DNA of 37,369 nt, from contig JAHFFI010000003.1 in the NCBI GenBank assembly GCA_023248025.1, positions 1 to 37,369 on the forward strand, given 5' to 3'. Source of the stretch: Candidatus Omnitrophota bacterium (lineage in GTDB: Bacteria > Omnitrophota > Gorgyraeia > 2-02-FULL-51-18). Both the position numbers and the translations under genes were made by a program. The notes below the pieces were generated by a model. That model saw nothing but the letters and a program-made list of their open reading frames with translations, was not told where the DNA came from and made no database searches. Shown piece by piece: positions 21,979-30,361 of this stretch (position 1 is its first letter; each line of letters begins with the position of its first letter).

Positions 21979-24900
21979 TCAATATTTTCCCTGAAGCCGG
22001 ACAAAAAAGCCCTCTGCTTTTTTCTTTTCGAGTACAGTCAGATCGTCCTTGAAAGAGGTAAAGTTGTAGCCTGTACCGAGTGCGATGTTTTTATGAATCT
22101 GGTAAGTGAGTTCGAATAAAGGGCCATATTCCAAGGTGTTGATGTCACTCCCATTCTGTCTTAAGGAACGAAATTCGGTCGCGATGTCCATAACATTCGT
22201 AAGATGGTAATTGAGGCGATACACCGCGAGATAGGCCTTAAGGGATTGCGGCGTTTCGATAATATTATTCACAGCCACTGCAATCAAATCTTGATCGCGA
22301 TAGACAAATTTATTCACGAACTGGAAATGCGTCAATACCCAAGGCAGATCGTAGGCAAACTCCGTAGCAAACTCATTATAGGAAGATTTTTGAGTAAAAA
22401 AACCACCATCGGCGCTAACAATGTCGCGTGGTCTGTCGTCCTGTAAGTGCGTCCAGCGACCAAGCCAGTTGAACCAATCAAAATCCACCGGACGGAAGGC
22501 GACGCCCACCTGCCTTTTTTCGATACGTGAGGTTGAAATATCGCGTGTGATGTCTTTTCCCTGAGAATATTCGTACTCGCCAAATAAAAACCAGTCTTGA
22601 GACGCCTTCCACTCGGCTTGGCTATCCGATAAACTCTGCCAGTCATCTCCCGTATCAACTCGGTATTCAAATTTCGTATTCGCCTTCAGATGATCCGGTT
22701 TCACATAGGCAACCGTCGTAGACAACGCATCCTTTGGTGTGGAACCACGCAGGCTTGAATCAAGAGCCTCTTCTCTTCTTTCATACGTTGCATCCACATC
22801 CCATTCGGGTGAAAACTGATTCTTTAAAGCCGTAAGATCGGAGGTGTATATGCCGCGTGTGTCACTGGTCACGAGTTGACGTTCACGCCTAAGTTCTGCG
22901 GTTTTTGAAATCTTAGTATTGGAACCAAACACTGTGGCCGATGTGGCCCCGTCGACGGCACTATCCGATTTAATAATATTGACATAATTGGAAGTCCATG
23001 CGTCTTCCTGTCTCGATACACCTGCTAAAACAGAATTTCTATCCTGGCCGAGTGAGCCTCTCAGATAACCCAATAGGTCGCTTGTAATCTGCTGTGTAAT
23101 ACCGGCAGACGAAATATTATCAGCAGAATCGCTTAGCCCCGACTGCTGGCTCACAAATAAAGTCGTCGCATCCGAAAGATGATAATCCACTTTTTCAGCT
23201 ACGACGTGTCCAACCGTATCCGTGCCATTCACATCCGATATCGCAGTCACAGCTGTTTTTTTGCCTTGAGCTCTATATTCCGTAGTAAAAATAAATTTTT
23301 TCCAGTCGTGTACCCATTGACCGATGAAATTTTGCTCACGCGCAGCCCCGAGATCATTAATCACATTTGAATTGGGCGTGCCAATCCCTTTGTCAATAGC
23401 TCCGTCTTCGTACATAAAACGCAATTTGTCGGAGGGAGTCAATTGATGAGCCACTTCAAGACCGTATTTCTCGGAGCCGGATTCAAACAGGGTATCGGAT
23501 GGTGAAAAATTCCGTCCAATCGCGCGCCAATATCCGGAAACATCAAGAAATTCTTTATCCTTCCCAAAAAATTCCCCGATATTGGAATTAAAATCAAGAC
23601 GAATTGCATTTCCTTTGGTGCCGTTGGCTACAGCCACTTCCGTGTAATCATAACCGCCATTATAAGAAATAAAGGAGCTCGCGCTATCGGCGCGAGTCTC
23701 GGCCCATTCGGCATTCACTTTTGTGAAATTACCCAGTTTCCACGTCACGTCTCCTCCCAACATCACATGGTTTTTATTGTCCTTTTCTTCCTGAACATAA
23801 GTACCGCCCACACGAATATTATCCGTGATTTGCTGCGAGCCTCTCACACCACCTGATGCATCGTCTAAATCTTCGCCTAATATCGGGAACGCGTCCTGAC
23901 CGGTATATTCATAATTCGCCACAACAAAGACATCATTGCCTTCAAGAACGGTGTCGGAAATAACGGTGTCTGAGAAAAATACCGACGAAACAGGTTTTTT
24001 AAACAGAACGCGTCCTTCATCGTATTTAATTTCATAATCCACGTTTTCTTTTTGTGGTATAGATGATATGGTAAGACCCGTATTCTTGTCGCGCACATCC
24101 AAATGAATGTCTTCACTGCCTTCCACGATATTGCGGTGCCGCATATAATAAAGAGACCCGCCCGTGCCCAGAAGCTCGCTATGACCCTTTAATTGATTGG
24201 CCTCCGCAATGAAACCGGTGGCTTTCGTCACCGAGTCACCATAAACAGTGCGGGCCGGTGTCTCAAGATGGAGCTTGGCACCGTAAAGTGTACGGTTATA
24301 AGTGGTAAGTTTTGAATCGTCATCACCAATCTGGGTTTGGTAATTGCCTAAAACCAAGCCGGACTTATCCCATTCAATGAGAAGATAAAATTTTCCTTGA
24401 GAGTGCGCATCATAAACAACCGTCGAGTCATCTCCATAGACAGGATAATATTTATCCGGATCAATATTGGTGAAGAGCTTCTTTTGGGTTGCTTTGTCCG
24501 TGTCCAGAGAGGATTTAATTAAAAATTTTCCCTGAATTTTCCCCGTCAAATAATAGGATACCTTTCCATCCATACGTGTGCCGTCTTTAAAACGCGAATT
24601 ATCACGCTTTAAGTTGAAGCCGTCCGACGCGTCTACAAAATTAAGCGTACCGTCCGCTATGCCTGCCAGAAAAAAGTGGTTTGCTTTGGCATCAATCGTT
24701 TTCGCGTAGCGATTCGACCGCCCATCGGGATCCTTCACCTCAATGGCTATTTCCGTCTGGCCCAAAGGCACAATCACTTCCTCGTAAAATGTTCCGTCTT
24801 TTTGTATGGGCGTCTGGCGACCATTGATAAAACATTGATTGGCTTGCGCGGTCAGTCCTTTGATAATGACCGTACTTCCCATGATCGGTATCGACTGACT

Positions 24901-25002
24901 TTCGCCTGGTAAGGGTTGAGGAATAGAGAACGCCTGAGTAGACTGCACAAATGAACACGATAAATAAACCGTAATCAATACAGACGTAATGAATGTCTTC
25001 AA
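21979..25002 (-). CDS. Giant outer-membrane beta-barrel protein, unknown function
   Basis: This 1007-residue protein has a signal peptide (VYLSCSFVQSTQAFS). Its N-terminal domain (about 30-110) has two beta-sandwich-like segments, including VIIKGLTAQANQCFING and GTFYEEVIVPLGQTEIAIEV, that look like a surface or periplasmic Ig-like domain. From about residue 110 it consists almost entirely of alternating beta-strands and ends in LQGKY, an aromatic barrel signal. Blocks such as ENVDYEIKYDEGRVLFKKPV recur in large uncharacterised barrels I have seen in deep-branching diderms, but I cannot name a family. It overlaps the CNNM/CBS gene by 4 bp and precedes the propeller gene by 21 bp. No TonB box or plug is apparent. 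Confidence 0.8.
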   Translation of the reverse strand: MKTFITSVLITVYLSCSFVQSTQAFSIPQPLPGESQSIPIMGSTVIIKGLTAQANQCFINGRQTPIQKDGTFYEEVIVPLGQTEIAIEVKDPDGRSNRYAKTIDAKANHFFLAGIADGTLNFVDASDGFNLKRDNSRFKDGTRMDGKVSYYLTGKIQGKFLIKSSLDTDKATQKKLFTNIDPDKYYPVYGDDSTVVYDAHSQGKFYLLIEWDKSGLVLGNYQTQIGDDDSKLTTYNRTLYGAKLHLETPARTVYGDSVTKATGFIAEANQLKGHSELLGTGGSLYYMRHRNIVEGSEDIHLDVRDKNTGLTISSIPQKENVDYEIKYDEGRVLFKKPVSSVFFSDTVISDTVLEGNDVFVVANYEYTGQDAFPILGEDLDDASGGVRGSQQITDNIRVGGTYVQEEKDNKNHVMLGGDVTWKLGNFTKVNAEWAETRADSASSFISYNGGYDYTEVAVANGTKGNAIRLDFNSNIGEFFGKDKEFLDVSGYWRAIGRNFSPSDTLFESGSEKYGLEVAHQLTPSDKLRFMYEDGAIDKGIGTPNSNVINDLGAAREQNFIGQWVHDWKKFIFTTEYRAQGKKTAVTAISDVNGTDTVGHVVAEKVDYHLSDATTLFVSQQSGLSDSADNISSAGITQQITSDLLGYLRGSLGQDRNSVLAGVSRQEDAWTSNYVNIIKSDSAVDGATSATVFGSNTKISKTAELRRERQLVTSDTRGIYTSDLTALKNQFSPEWDVDATYERREEALDSSLRGSTPKDALSTTVAYVKPDHLKANTKFEYRVDTGDDWQSLSDSQAEWKASQDWFLFGEYEYSQGKDITRDISTSRIEKRQVGVAFRPVDFDWFNWLGRWTHLQDDRPRDIVSADGGFFTQKSSYNEFATEFAYDLPWVLTHFQFVNKFVYRDQDLIAVAVNNIIETPQSLKAYLAVYRLNYHLTNVMDIATEFRSLRQNGSDINTLEYGPLFELTYQIHKNIALGTGYNFTSFKDDLTVLEKKKAEGFFVRLQGKY

Positions 25003-25997
25003 GTTTGCACTTCCTCTATCTCACCGACGATCTCCTCTATCAGGTCTTCCAAAGTCACGAGCCCCACTGATTTCTGGGTCTTCGGGTCCTGCACAATAGC
25101 GATCTGCACTTTTTTTCTCTGGAATTCTTTCAGAAGTTCCGCCACATGCTGGGTGGGCTGAACAAAAAATGGCGCGCTCATGAGATCTTCCAGATGGATC
25201 AACGTTCCACCCTTTATTAAGTAAAGCAAATCACGAACGTAGATGATGCCGATAATATTGGCCGCATCTCCCTGATAAACAGGAATGCGATTGTGTCCTT
25301 CTTCCAGAAGTACGCGCTCTATTTCGTCCTGACCCATTTCGAGCGTCACGCCCGTCACTTTGTCTATAGGCGTCATGACATCCCGCACCTGAATCTCGTC
25401 AAAATGAAATATTCTCTCCAGCATCTTTCTCTCATTGTCGCCGTAAAAACCTTCCTCCTTACCGATCTGTATCATCATCTTGATCTCTTCTTCAGTCACA
25501 AGCGGTGAACGATGATGCGGGTTACCGCCAAAAAGCCGTATGACGGCATGACTTGCGGCCGTAAACAGATTGGTGACGGGGCGGAATATGAATATGCAAA
25601 AAGACATGAAGTGCCTCGTCCAAAATGAAACAACCTCGGGGTGGTTCGTTGCTATGATTTTGGGTGTGAGCTCTGCGAATAAAACCAATAATACAGTCAC
25701 AAGCAGCGTCGAGACCACGAGCCCTCTCCCGGCACCGATGTACTGGGTGAGTATATAGGTGGTGATCGAAGCGATGCCTGTGTTGACAAGGCTATTTCCT
25801 AAAAGGATGGTGGCGATGAGTTTATCCATTCGAGCGATGAGACCATACACTCGTCTCGCCCCTTTCTTCTTTTGCTCGACCATATGGCGCAAACGCACTT
25901 TATTGAGTGCAATGAGCGCCGCTTCGGCAGCTGAAAAGAAGGCCGAAAACAGGAAGAAAATGACGAGAATAGGTATAAGTGTTGATATTGACAGCAT
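24999..25997 (-). CDS. CNNM/HlyC-CorC family membrane protein with CBS pair
   Basis: This 332-residue membrane protein has an N-terminal DUF21/CNNM transmembrane domain (about 1-180; FFSAAEAALIALNKVRLRHMVEQ is the standard signature). Two CBS domains follow (about 200-330; RDVMTPIDKVTGV and GLVTLEDLIEEIVGEIEE). The family is linked to Mg2+/Co2+ export or resistance. The usual C-terminal CorC_HlyC domain is missing: the protein stops right after the second CBS motif. No Shine-Dalgarno precedes the ATG, and a promoter predicts a transcript starting at or near it. It is the first gene of the nine-gene minus-strand run. Confidence 0.9.
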   Translation of the reverse strand: MLSISTLIPILVIFFLFSAFFSAAEAALIALNKVRLRHMVEQKKKGARRVYGLIARMDKLIATILLGNSLVNTGIASITTYILTQYIGAGRGLVVSTLLVTVLLVLFAELTPKIIATNHPEVVSFWTRHFMSFCIFIFRPVTNLFTAASHAVIRLFGGNPHHRSPLVTEEEIKMMIQIGKEEGFYGDNERKMLERIFHFDEIQVRDVMTPIDKVTGVTLEMGQDEIERVLLEEGHNRIPVYQGDAANIIGIIYVRDLLYLIKGGTLIHLEDLMSAPFFVQPTQHVAELLKEFQRKKVQIAIVQDPKTQKSVGLVTLEDLIEEIVGEIEEVQT

Positions 25998-26003
25998 TTT
26001 TTC

Positions 26004-26032
26004 ATACTAACTTAAATGTTATAAAAATACAA
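26004..26032 (-). promoter_or_regulatory. Putative promoter of the CNNM/CBS gene (leaderless)
   Basis: On the minus strand TTGTAT (26032-26027), 17-bp spacer, TAGTAT (26009-26004). The ATG at 25997 starts 6 nt after the -10, so the transcript may begin at the start codon. It is nested beside the opposite-facing dsbA-like promoter. Confidence 0.45.
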
Positions 26033-26034
26033 TC

Positions 26035-26063
26035 TTGCATATTTTTAGTCATTAATATATAAT
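26035..26063 (+). promoter_or_regulatory. Promoter of the DsbA-like gene (leaderless)
   Basis: TTGCAT (26035-26040), 17-bp spacer, perfect TATAAT (26058-26063). The GTG start codon at 26071 lies 7 nt after the -10, with no Shine-Dalgarno before it, so a leaderless mRNA is predicted. Confidence 0.65.
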
Positions 26064-26070
26064 TATTCGT

Positions 26071-26712
26071 GTGAGTAAAATTTTAAAACATCGTTTGGCC
26101 GGAATTATCATCGTGTTCGCGTGCCTGGCGGCAGTAGCCGGCACTCGTCTCAGCCGGCATGTAGGTTCAGCCGTTTCTGCCGACCCCGCCAAGACTGAAG
26201 GCCCTGAAAATGCGCCGGTCACCATCGTTGTTTTCAGCGATTTTCAGTGTCCGTATTGTTCGCGATTCGCCCCCATCTTGAAGAAAGTACATGAAGAATT
26301 CCCGAACGATGTGAAAATTATTTTTAAACATTTTCCGCTTAAGATGCATCCTTTGGCCATACCTGCCGCAGAAGCCGCCGAGTGCGCCGGTGATCAAGGC
26401 AAGTTTTGGGCTTATCACGATATGCTTTTTGAAAAGAATGACGCTTGGGGGGAGCTTGAGCCTAAGAATGTCGCGCCCGCTTTAAAGGGTTTCGCCAAAG
26501 ATCTTGGCCTGGATACCGCCAGATTCAATGCCTGTCTGGATAAAGGCGAAAAAAAGCAGCTCATCTCGGCCAATAAGCTTGAAGGCAAAAAATTCATGGT
26601 AAGCGGCACGCCGACAGCGGTGCTCAATTTCAAAAAATACATCGTGAGTCTCGATGAAGAGGGTATCAGGAAAACCATACAGGAAGAGCTCAAGAAAGCG
26701 AATAAAAAATGA
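26071..26712 (+). CDS. DsbA-like periplasmic thioredoxin-fold protein
   Basis: This 213-residue protein has an N-terminal signal/anchor helix (about 10-25). A DsbA/Thioredoxin_4-type domain carries the active site CPYC at Cys60-Cys63 (FSDFQCPYCSRFAP) with the alpha-helical insertion of DsbA-like oxidoreductases and the cis-Pro loop SGTPTAVLN. Its start is GTG, with no Shine-Dalgarno but a strong promoter 7 nt upstream. It is coupled by an ATGA overlap to a MauE/DoxX-like membrane protein, which likely serves as its redox partner, a pairing analogous to DsbA-DsbB or to the vitamin K epoxide reductase systems. The role is disulfide formation in exported proteins. Confidence 0.9.
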   Translation: MSKILKHRLAGIIIVFACLAAVAGTRLSRHVGSAVSADPAKTEGPENAPVTIVVFSDFQCPYCSRFAPILKKVHEEFPNDVKIIFKHFPLKMHPLAIPAAEAAECAGDQGKFWAYHDMLFEKNDAWGELEPKNVAPALKGFAKDLGLDTARFNACLDKGEKKQLISANKLEGKKFMVSGTPTAVLNFKKYIVSLDEEGIRKTIQEELKKANKK

Positions 26713-27161
26713 AAATTCTCTGGGAATATTTTTTACTCACGCTGCGTTTTATGGCCGGCCTTCTTTTTATCTATTCGGGCTTTCTTAAGTTGATCCAACC
26801 CGTCGAATACTTTCAATTCGCGATGGGCCTATATCAGTTCGTTCCGGAAAATCTGATACCGTTCTTCGCCTTGATCATTCCCTGGCTTGAGCTGATCACC
26901 GGCGCCTTTCTTTTTCTGGGGTATCTCTCGAAGCCATCCTCTTTTGTGCTGCTCTGCCTCACGGTGCTATTCCAGATCGTCATCGGACAGGCCGTTTTCC
27001 GCGGTCTTCCCATCGAAGAATGCGGCTGTTTCGGCGGACTCATCCATTTCTCGCCTTGCCAAACATATATTTTTGATTCGGTGGTTTTGCTCGTTCTATT
27101 GGCGCTCACCCTATCACCCCGCAATTCCTTTTCTCTGGACTCCATTATTCTCGAAAACTAA
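26709..27161 (+). CDS. MauE/DoxX-like four-helix redox membrane protein
   Basis: This 150-residue inner-membrane protein has four hydrophobic helices. It begins with FMAGLLFIYSGFLKLIQP, the standard DoxX/MauE start. Between helices 3 and 4 is PIEECGCFGG, a Cys pair typical of MauE (methylamine utilisation) that could form or exchange disulfides, with another Cys in SPCQTY. It overlaps the DsbA-like gene by 4 bp (ATGA), so the two are a co-translated pair. A quinone-linked oxidase role, renewing the DsbA-like protein, is inference. No amine dehydrogenase genes are nearby. Confidence 0.85.
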   Translation: MKILWEYFLLTLRFMAGLLFIYSGFLKLIQPVEYFQFAMGLYQFVPENLIPFFALIIPWLELITGAFLFLGYLSKPSSFVLLCLTVLFQIVIGQAVFRGLPIEECGCFGGLIHFSPCQTYIFDSVVLLVLLALTLSPRNSFSLDSIILEN

Positions 27162-27194
27162 GCCAACCCTATTCCGGGCGGATTAAGGCGTTGG

Positions 27195-28418
27195 TTACTG
27201 GTAGCGAAGCGCTAGGATGGGGTCGAGTTTTGAGGCTTTGATGGCCGGATAGATACCGAAGAGAACTCCTACCTGCACCGAAGAAAAAGTCGCAAGAATG
27301 ATAGCGTCCATCCCTATGATCGGCGGATTTTCCCGGAACACCAATCCCAGTAAAAATACGACTACGAACGAGCCCAAGAGACCCGCGATGCCGCCTGTGG
27401 TGCTCACAATCGTGGATTCCACCAGGAACTGAAATAAAATATCGCGCGATTTTGCGCCCACCGCTTTACGGATTCCTATCTCGCGCACGCGCTGTGCGAT
27501 ATTGGCCATCATCACGTTTAGGATGCCGATACCACCCACGATCAGAGAAATTCCCGCTATCGCGCTGAAACCGATTTTCATATTTCTCAAGGTCTTGCGT
27601 GATTGTTGATACTGTTCTTCCTGAGTTTGCACTTCTATATCTTCAGCGCCGTGGCTGGCCGCAAGGATACGAGTCGCCTCTTGCTGCACACGCGTGATGT
27701 CGCGTTGCCGGCTCACAACATAATCGATCTGGGCAACTTCCTGTTTATTATTGAATTTTTTCGACAGAACCGTATACGGAACGTATATTTTTTGATTTTC
27801 ACTTTCGAGCACGTTCTGTTTACGGCGTATTAATTTTCTTTCTTTTAGAAGCCCCACCACATCAAACACATGTCCGCCTATCTGTATCGGCTGACCGATC
27901 GGATTGACCCGAGACCCAAATAGGCTGCTTCGCGCCCCCGCCCCAATAACACAGACACTCCGGGCGGATTCGAGGTCTTCGGACGTAAGCAATCGTCCGT
28001 TTTCAAGACGTTGTTTGTCGATTGAAAAAATATCGGGCGTGGAGCCCGTGATTTCCAGATAATTCTGATTTCGTCCTTGAAAATTCACTTCTTTATAATC
28101 CGCGGCGGATGCCGCCACAAAACGAATCATCGGAATTTCTTTTTTTAACGCGTCGGCATCGTCGAGGGTAAGAGGCTTTTTTAATTCTTCACGCTTGATG
28201 CCATTCACAACGGGAATTTTGGGAGTGATGGTGGCTTTTTTCAATCCTCCAATCTCGTTGAGCTGTTTAAGCCAGCCGCGTTCGATACCCGTCATTAGGG
28301 ACATCATAGCTATCAGCGCGATAACACCCACAATAATACCGAGAACGCTCAAGAAAGAACGGAGTTTATTGGCCCAAAGCTCTTTTAGACCGACAAGTGC
28401 GCATTCTTTGAGCAGCAT
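27195..28418 (-). CDS. MacB/FtsX-type ABC transporter permease
   Basis: This 407-residue permease of the MacB/LolE type has an N-terminal TM helix (LSVLGIIVGVIALIAMMSLMTG), a large periplasmic domain (about 45-275), then three C-terminal TM helices including GGIGILNVMMANIAQRVREIGIRKAVGA. The last element is the coupling helix motif of the FtsX fold. It lacks its own ATPase, supplied by the gene at 30362-31027. It starts at the base where the HlyD-like gene ends. With TolC and the adaptor it should form a tripartite exporter for small hydrophobic molecules, peptides or lipids; substrate unknown. Confidence 0.9.
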   Translation of the reverse strand: MLLKECALVGLKELWANKLRSFLSVLGIIVGVIALIAMMSLMTGIERGWLKQLNEIGGLKKATITPKIPVVNGIKREELKKPLTLDDADALKKEIPMIRFVAASAADYKEVNFQGRNQNYLEITGSTPDIFSIDKQRLENGRLLTSEDLESARSVCVIGAGARSSLFGSRVNPIGQPIQIGGHVFDVVGLLKERKLIRRKQNVLESENQKIYVPYTVLSKKFNNKQEVAQIDYVVSRQRDITRVQQEATRILAASHGAEDIEVQTQEEQYQQSRKTLRNMKIGFSAIAGISLIVGGIGILNVMMANIAQRVREIGIRKAVGAKSRDILFQFLVESTIVSTTGGIAGLLGSFVVVFLLGLVFRENPPIIGMDAIILATFSSVQVGVLFGIYPAIKASKLDPILALRYQ

Positions 28419-29488
28419 TAGGAAGTCGGCTCCTCGAGATAAACTTCTTCGCCTGCTTTTAGTCCGCTTTTAATTTCTACAAAGTCAGAACTGCTTGTGC
28501 CTGTCTGAACGGGACGCTTTTCGGACGACATTCCTCGCTTGGCCACAAAGCAGTAACTTTCATTTCCGTCTCGGAAGACTGCCTCCACCGGTACCGCTAG
28601 GACATTTAGACTTGTTTTAACGACGATCTCAATATTCGCATTGGCACCCAGCGTAAATTTGCCTTCATTATCGGTGATCTGGATCTGGGCACGAAATTGG
28701 TTGGCTGTGTCGGCTTTTGTCGCCGCTTCATCGATCTTGGAAATGCGGCCTTCGTCCCGTGCCTTGGGTTCGCTGTCGAGCCAGAAAGTAACGGGCATGC
28801 CGAGTTTCAAAAAGGAACGCTCGACATCGTTTACATATATTTCTATACTTTTTTCGTCAACATTGGTGATGGTCATAAGTGCCTTCGAGCTGCCATCACT
28901 GGCTTTCGCGACGATCTCACCCTCCTGAATGCTCATATCGGTGACAACCCCTGAAATGGGCGACGTGATGGTGATCTTCTGTAATTGTTCTTCTACGGCT
29001 TCGAGATCTCTTTGAGCCATTTTGTAATCGAGCTCGGCCAATTTAATCGCCGTCTCCGCTTCCTTGAATTGCGAAGCTGAAATCAGCTTCTCGTCATAAA
29101 GCGCCTGCTTGCGGCCGAAGTCTTCTTTCAGATTGTTGTAACTGATATCTGTCTTCTGAAGCTGCATTCTCTGACGGTCAAGCTGCGTCTGAATCAGCGC
29201 CTCGTCAATCTTTAGAAGCAGATCGCCCGCTTTGACAGGCGCGCCTTTTTCCACCATCACTTTCATCACTTTTCCGCCGGCTTCCGAATAAATAGAGACC
29301 TTGTTGGCCGAGATAATGGGTCCGCGAAGCTTCACCACATCCAACACATCCCGCACCTCTGCTTTGGCTTTTTTAAGCGGTCCTCTATTTTTGCCGTCCT
29401 CGTCTTTATTGCCGGAGAAGAATACGAGAAGACCCACCGGGATAAGCACCACGGCCAGAGCGATGATAATAATTTTAATTCGGTTCAT
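28418..29488 (-). CDS. HlyD/RND-type periplasmic adaptor (MacA-like)
   Basis: This 356-residue membrane fusion protein has an N-terminal membrane anchor (IIALAVVLIPVGLLVFF). The first lipoyl half (VYSEAGGKVMKVMVEKGAPVKAGD region) is followed by an alpha-helical hairpin (about 105-180; IQTQLDRQRMQLQKT to VEEQLQKITI), the second lipoyl half with SPISGVV, then a beta-barrel and a membrane-proximal domain. It bridges the inner-membrane permease and the TolC channel. It overlaps the TPR gene by 4 bp and touches the permease gene. The order TolC-ATPase-TPR-adaptor-permease is unusual only in the TPR gene between ATPase and adaptor. Confidence 0.92.
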   Translation of the reverse strand: MNRIKIIIIALAVVLIPVGLLVFFSGNKDEDGKNRGPLKKAKAEVRDVLDVVKLRGPIISANKVSIYSEAGGKVMKVMVEKGAPVKAGDLLLKIDEALIQTQLDRQRMQLQKTDISYNNLKEDFGRKQALYDEKLISASQFKEAETAIKLAELDYKMAQRDLEAVEEQLQKITITSPISGVVTDMSIQEGEIVAKASDGSSKALMTITNVDEKSIEIYVNDVERSFLKLGMPVTFWLDSEPKARDEGRISKIDEAATKADTANQFRAQIQITDNEGKFTLGANANIEIVVKTSLNVLAVPVEAVFRDGNESYCFVAKRGMSSEKRPVQTGTSSSDFVEIKSGLKAGEEVYLEEPTS

Positions 29489-30357
29489 AAACGCTCCAAG
29501 GCTTCTTTTGCTTGTTTGTAATTCGGATTGATCTTAAGCGCTTTTTCAAACGAATCCTTCGCTTTCGATTGGACGCCGAGGGCCTTCCAGGACTGGCCCA
29601 GCGAATAAAGAATATCGGGATAGGTTGGGTGGATCTGGAGAGCCTTCTCATAGTGCTCGATGGCCTCTTTGTGCATTTCACGCATGGAATAAATATCGCC
29701 GAGTGTCTTGGCCGTGAGCGGCACCATCCCTATCTTTAATTGACTGAACATACCGCCGCTGTAGTACGAAAGACCCAACTCGTAACCACCGATAGCATGC
29801 AAAGGATCAAGCTGGGTTGCTTCCTGTATCTCTTTTTCGGCTTCAATATGCTTCTTTTTTTTTCGATAACACATCGCGAGATTATTGTGCGCATTCGCAT
29901 ATCCTGAATTCAGACGGATCGCTTCTTTGAATTCCTCGACCGCTTCGTCGAATTTGCCGTCTTTAAAATACGCCGCCCCGAGGTCATTGCGGTAATCAGG
30001 ATAGGTCGGCGACATGCTGACCGCTTTTTTCATGGTCGCGGCCGCGGCCGAGAAATCGCCTTTGGCGGCAAGCGCCGTTGCGAGCATGTGATAATAATGA
30101 GGTTTTGCCGCTGTTTGGTCCAAAGCCTTTTCATAAAATTCCACGGCCTTGTCATAATCACCCGCCAAGCGGTGGAAATTGCCCATTAAAAAATAAAGTT
30201 CGTGCTGTTCCTGCTCGGAAGATTTCTTCTTCGTTAAAAATTGAAGTGTTTCTTCGAGAATACCACGAATCTTGGTGCGCATTTCAAGGCTCGAGCAGGG
30301 AGCGCATTCATGAACATCCTGAGAAAGCCCGGTTCCGCACAATTCACATTGACTCAT
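29485..30357 (-). CDS. TPR protein with N-terminal zinc-ribbon-like cysteines
   Basis: This protein of about 290 residues consists mostly of tetratricopeptide repeats, with six to seven 34-residue units such as DYDKAVEFYEKAL, KFDEAVEEFKEAIRL, KHIEAEKEIQEAT, MHKEAIEHYEKALQIHPTYPD and SKAKDSFEKALKINPNY. The N-terminus has CELC and CAPC pairs in the first 20 residues, which could bind zinc. The start at ATG 30357 (MSQCELCG) lies just after the ABC ATPase stop; an upstream in-frame GTG at 30372 overlaps the ATPase gene and is less likely. It has no signal peptide, so it is probably cytoplasmic and may organise the ABC transporter. Function is not known. Confidence 0.88.
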   Translation of the reverse strand: MSQCELCGTGLSQDVHECAPCSSLEMRTKIRGILEETLQFLTKKKSSEQEQHELYFLMGNFHRLAGDYDKAVEFYEKALDQTAAKPHYYHMLATALAAKGDFSAAAATMKKAVSMSPTYPDYRNDLGAAYFKDGKFDEAVEEFKEAIRLNSGYANAHNNLAMCYRKKKKHIEAEKEIQEATQLDPLHAIGGYELGLSYYSGGMFSQLKIGMVPLTAKTLGDIYSMREMHKEAIEHYEKALQIHPTYPDILYSLGQSWKALGVQSKAKDSFEKALKINPNYKQAKEALERL

Positions 30358-30361
30358 GAAA

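Noticed and set aside
27162-27194. Terminator between the converging MauE-like and permease genes
   Set aside because: Only a 5-bp CCAAC/GTTGG arm pair with a long loop is visible; too weak to call.
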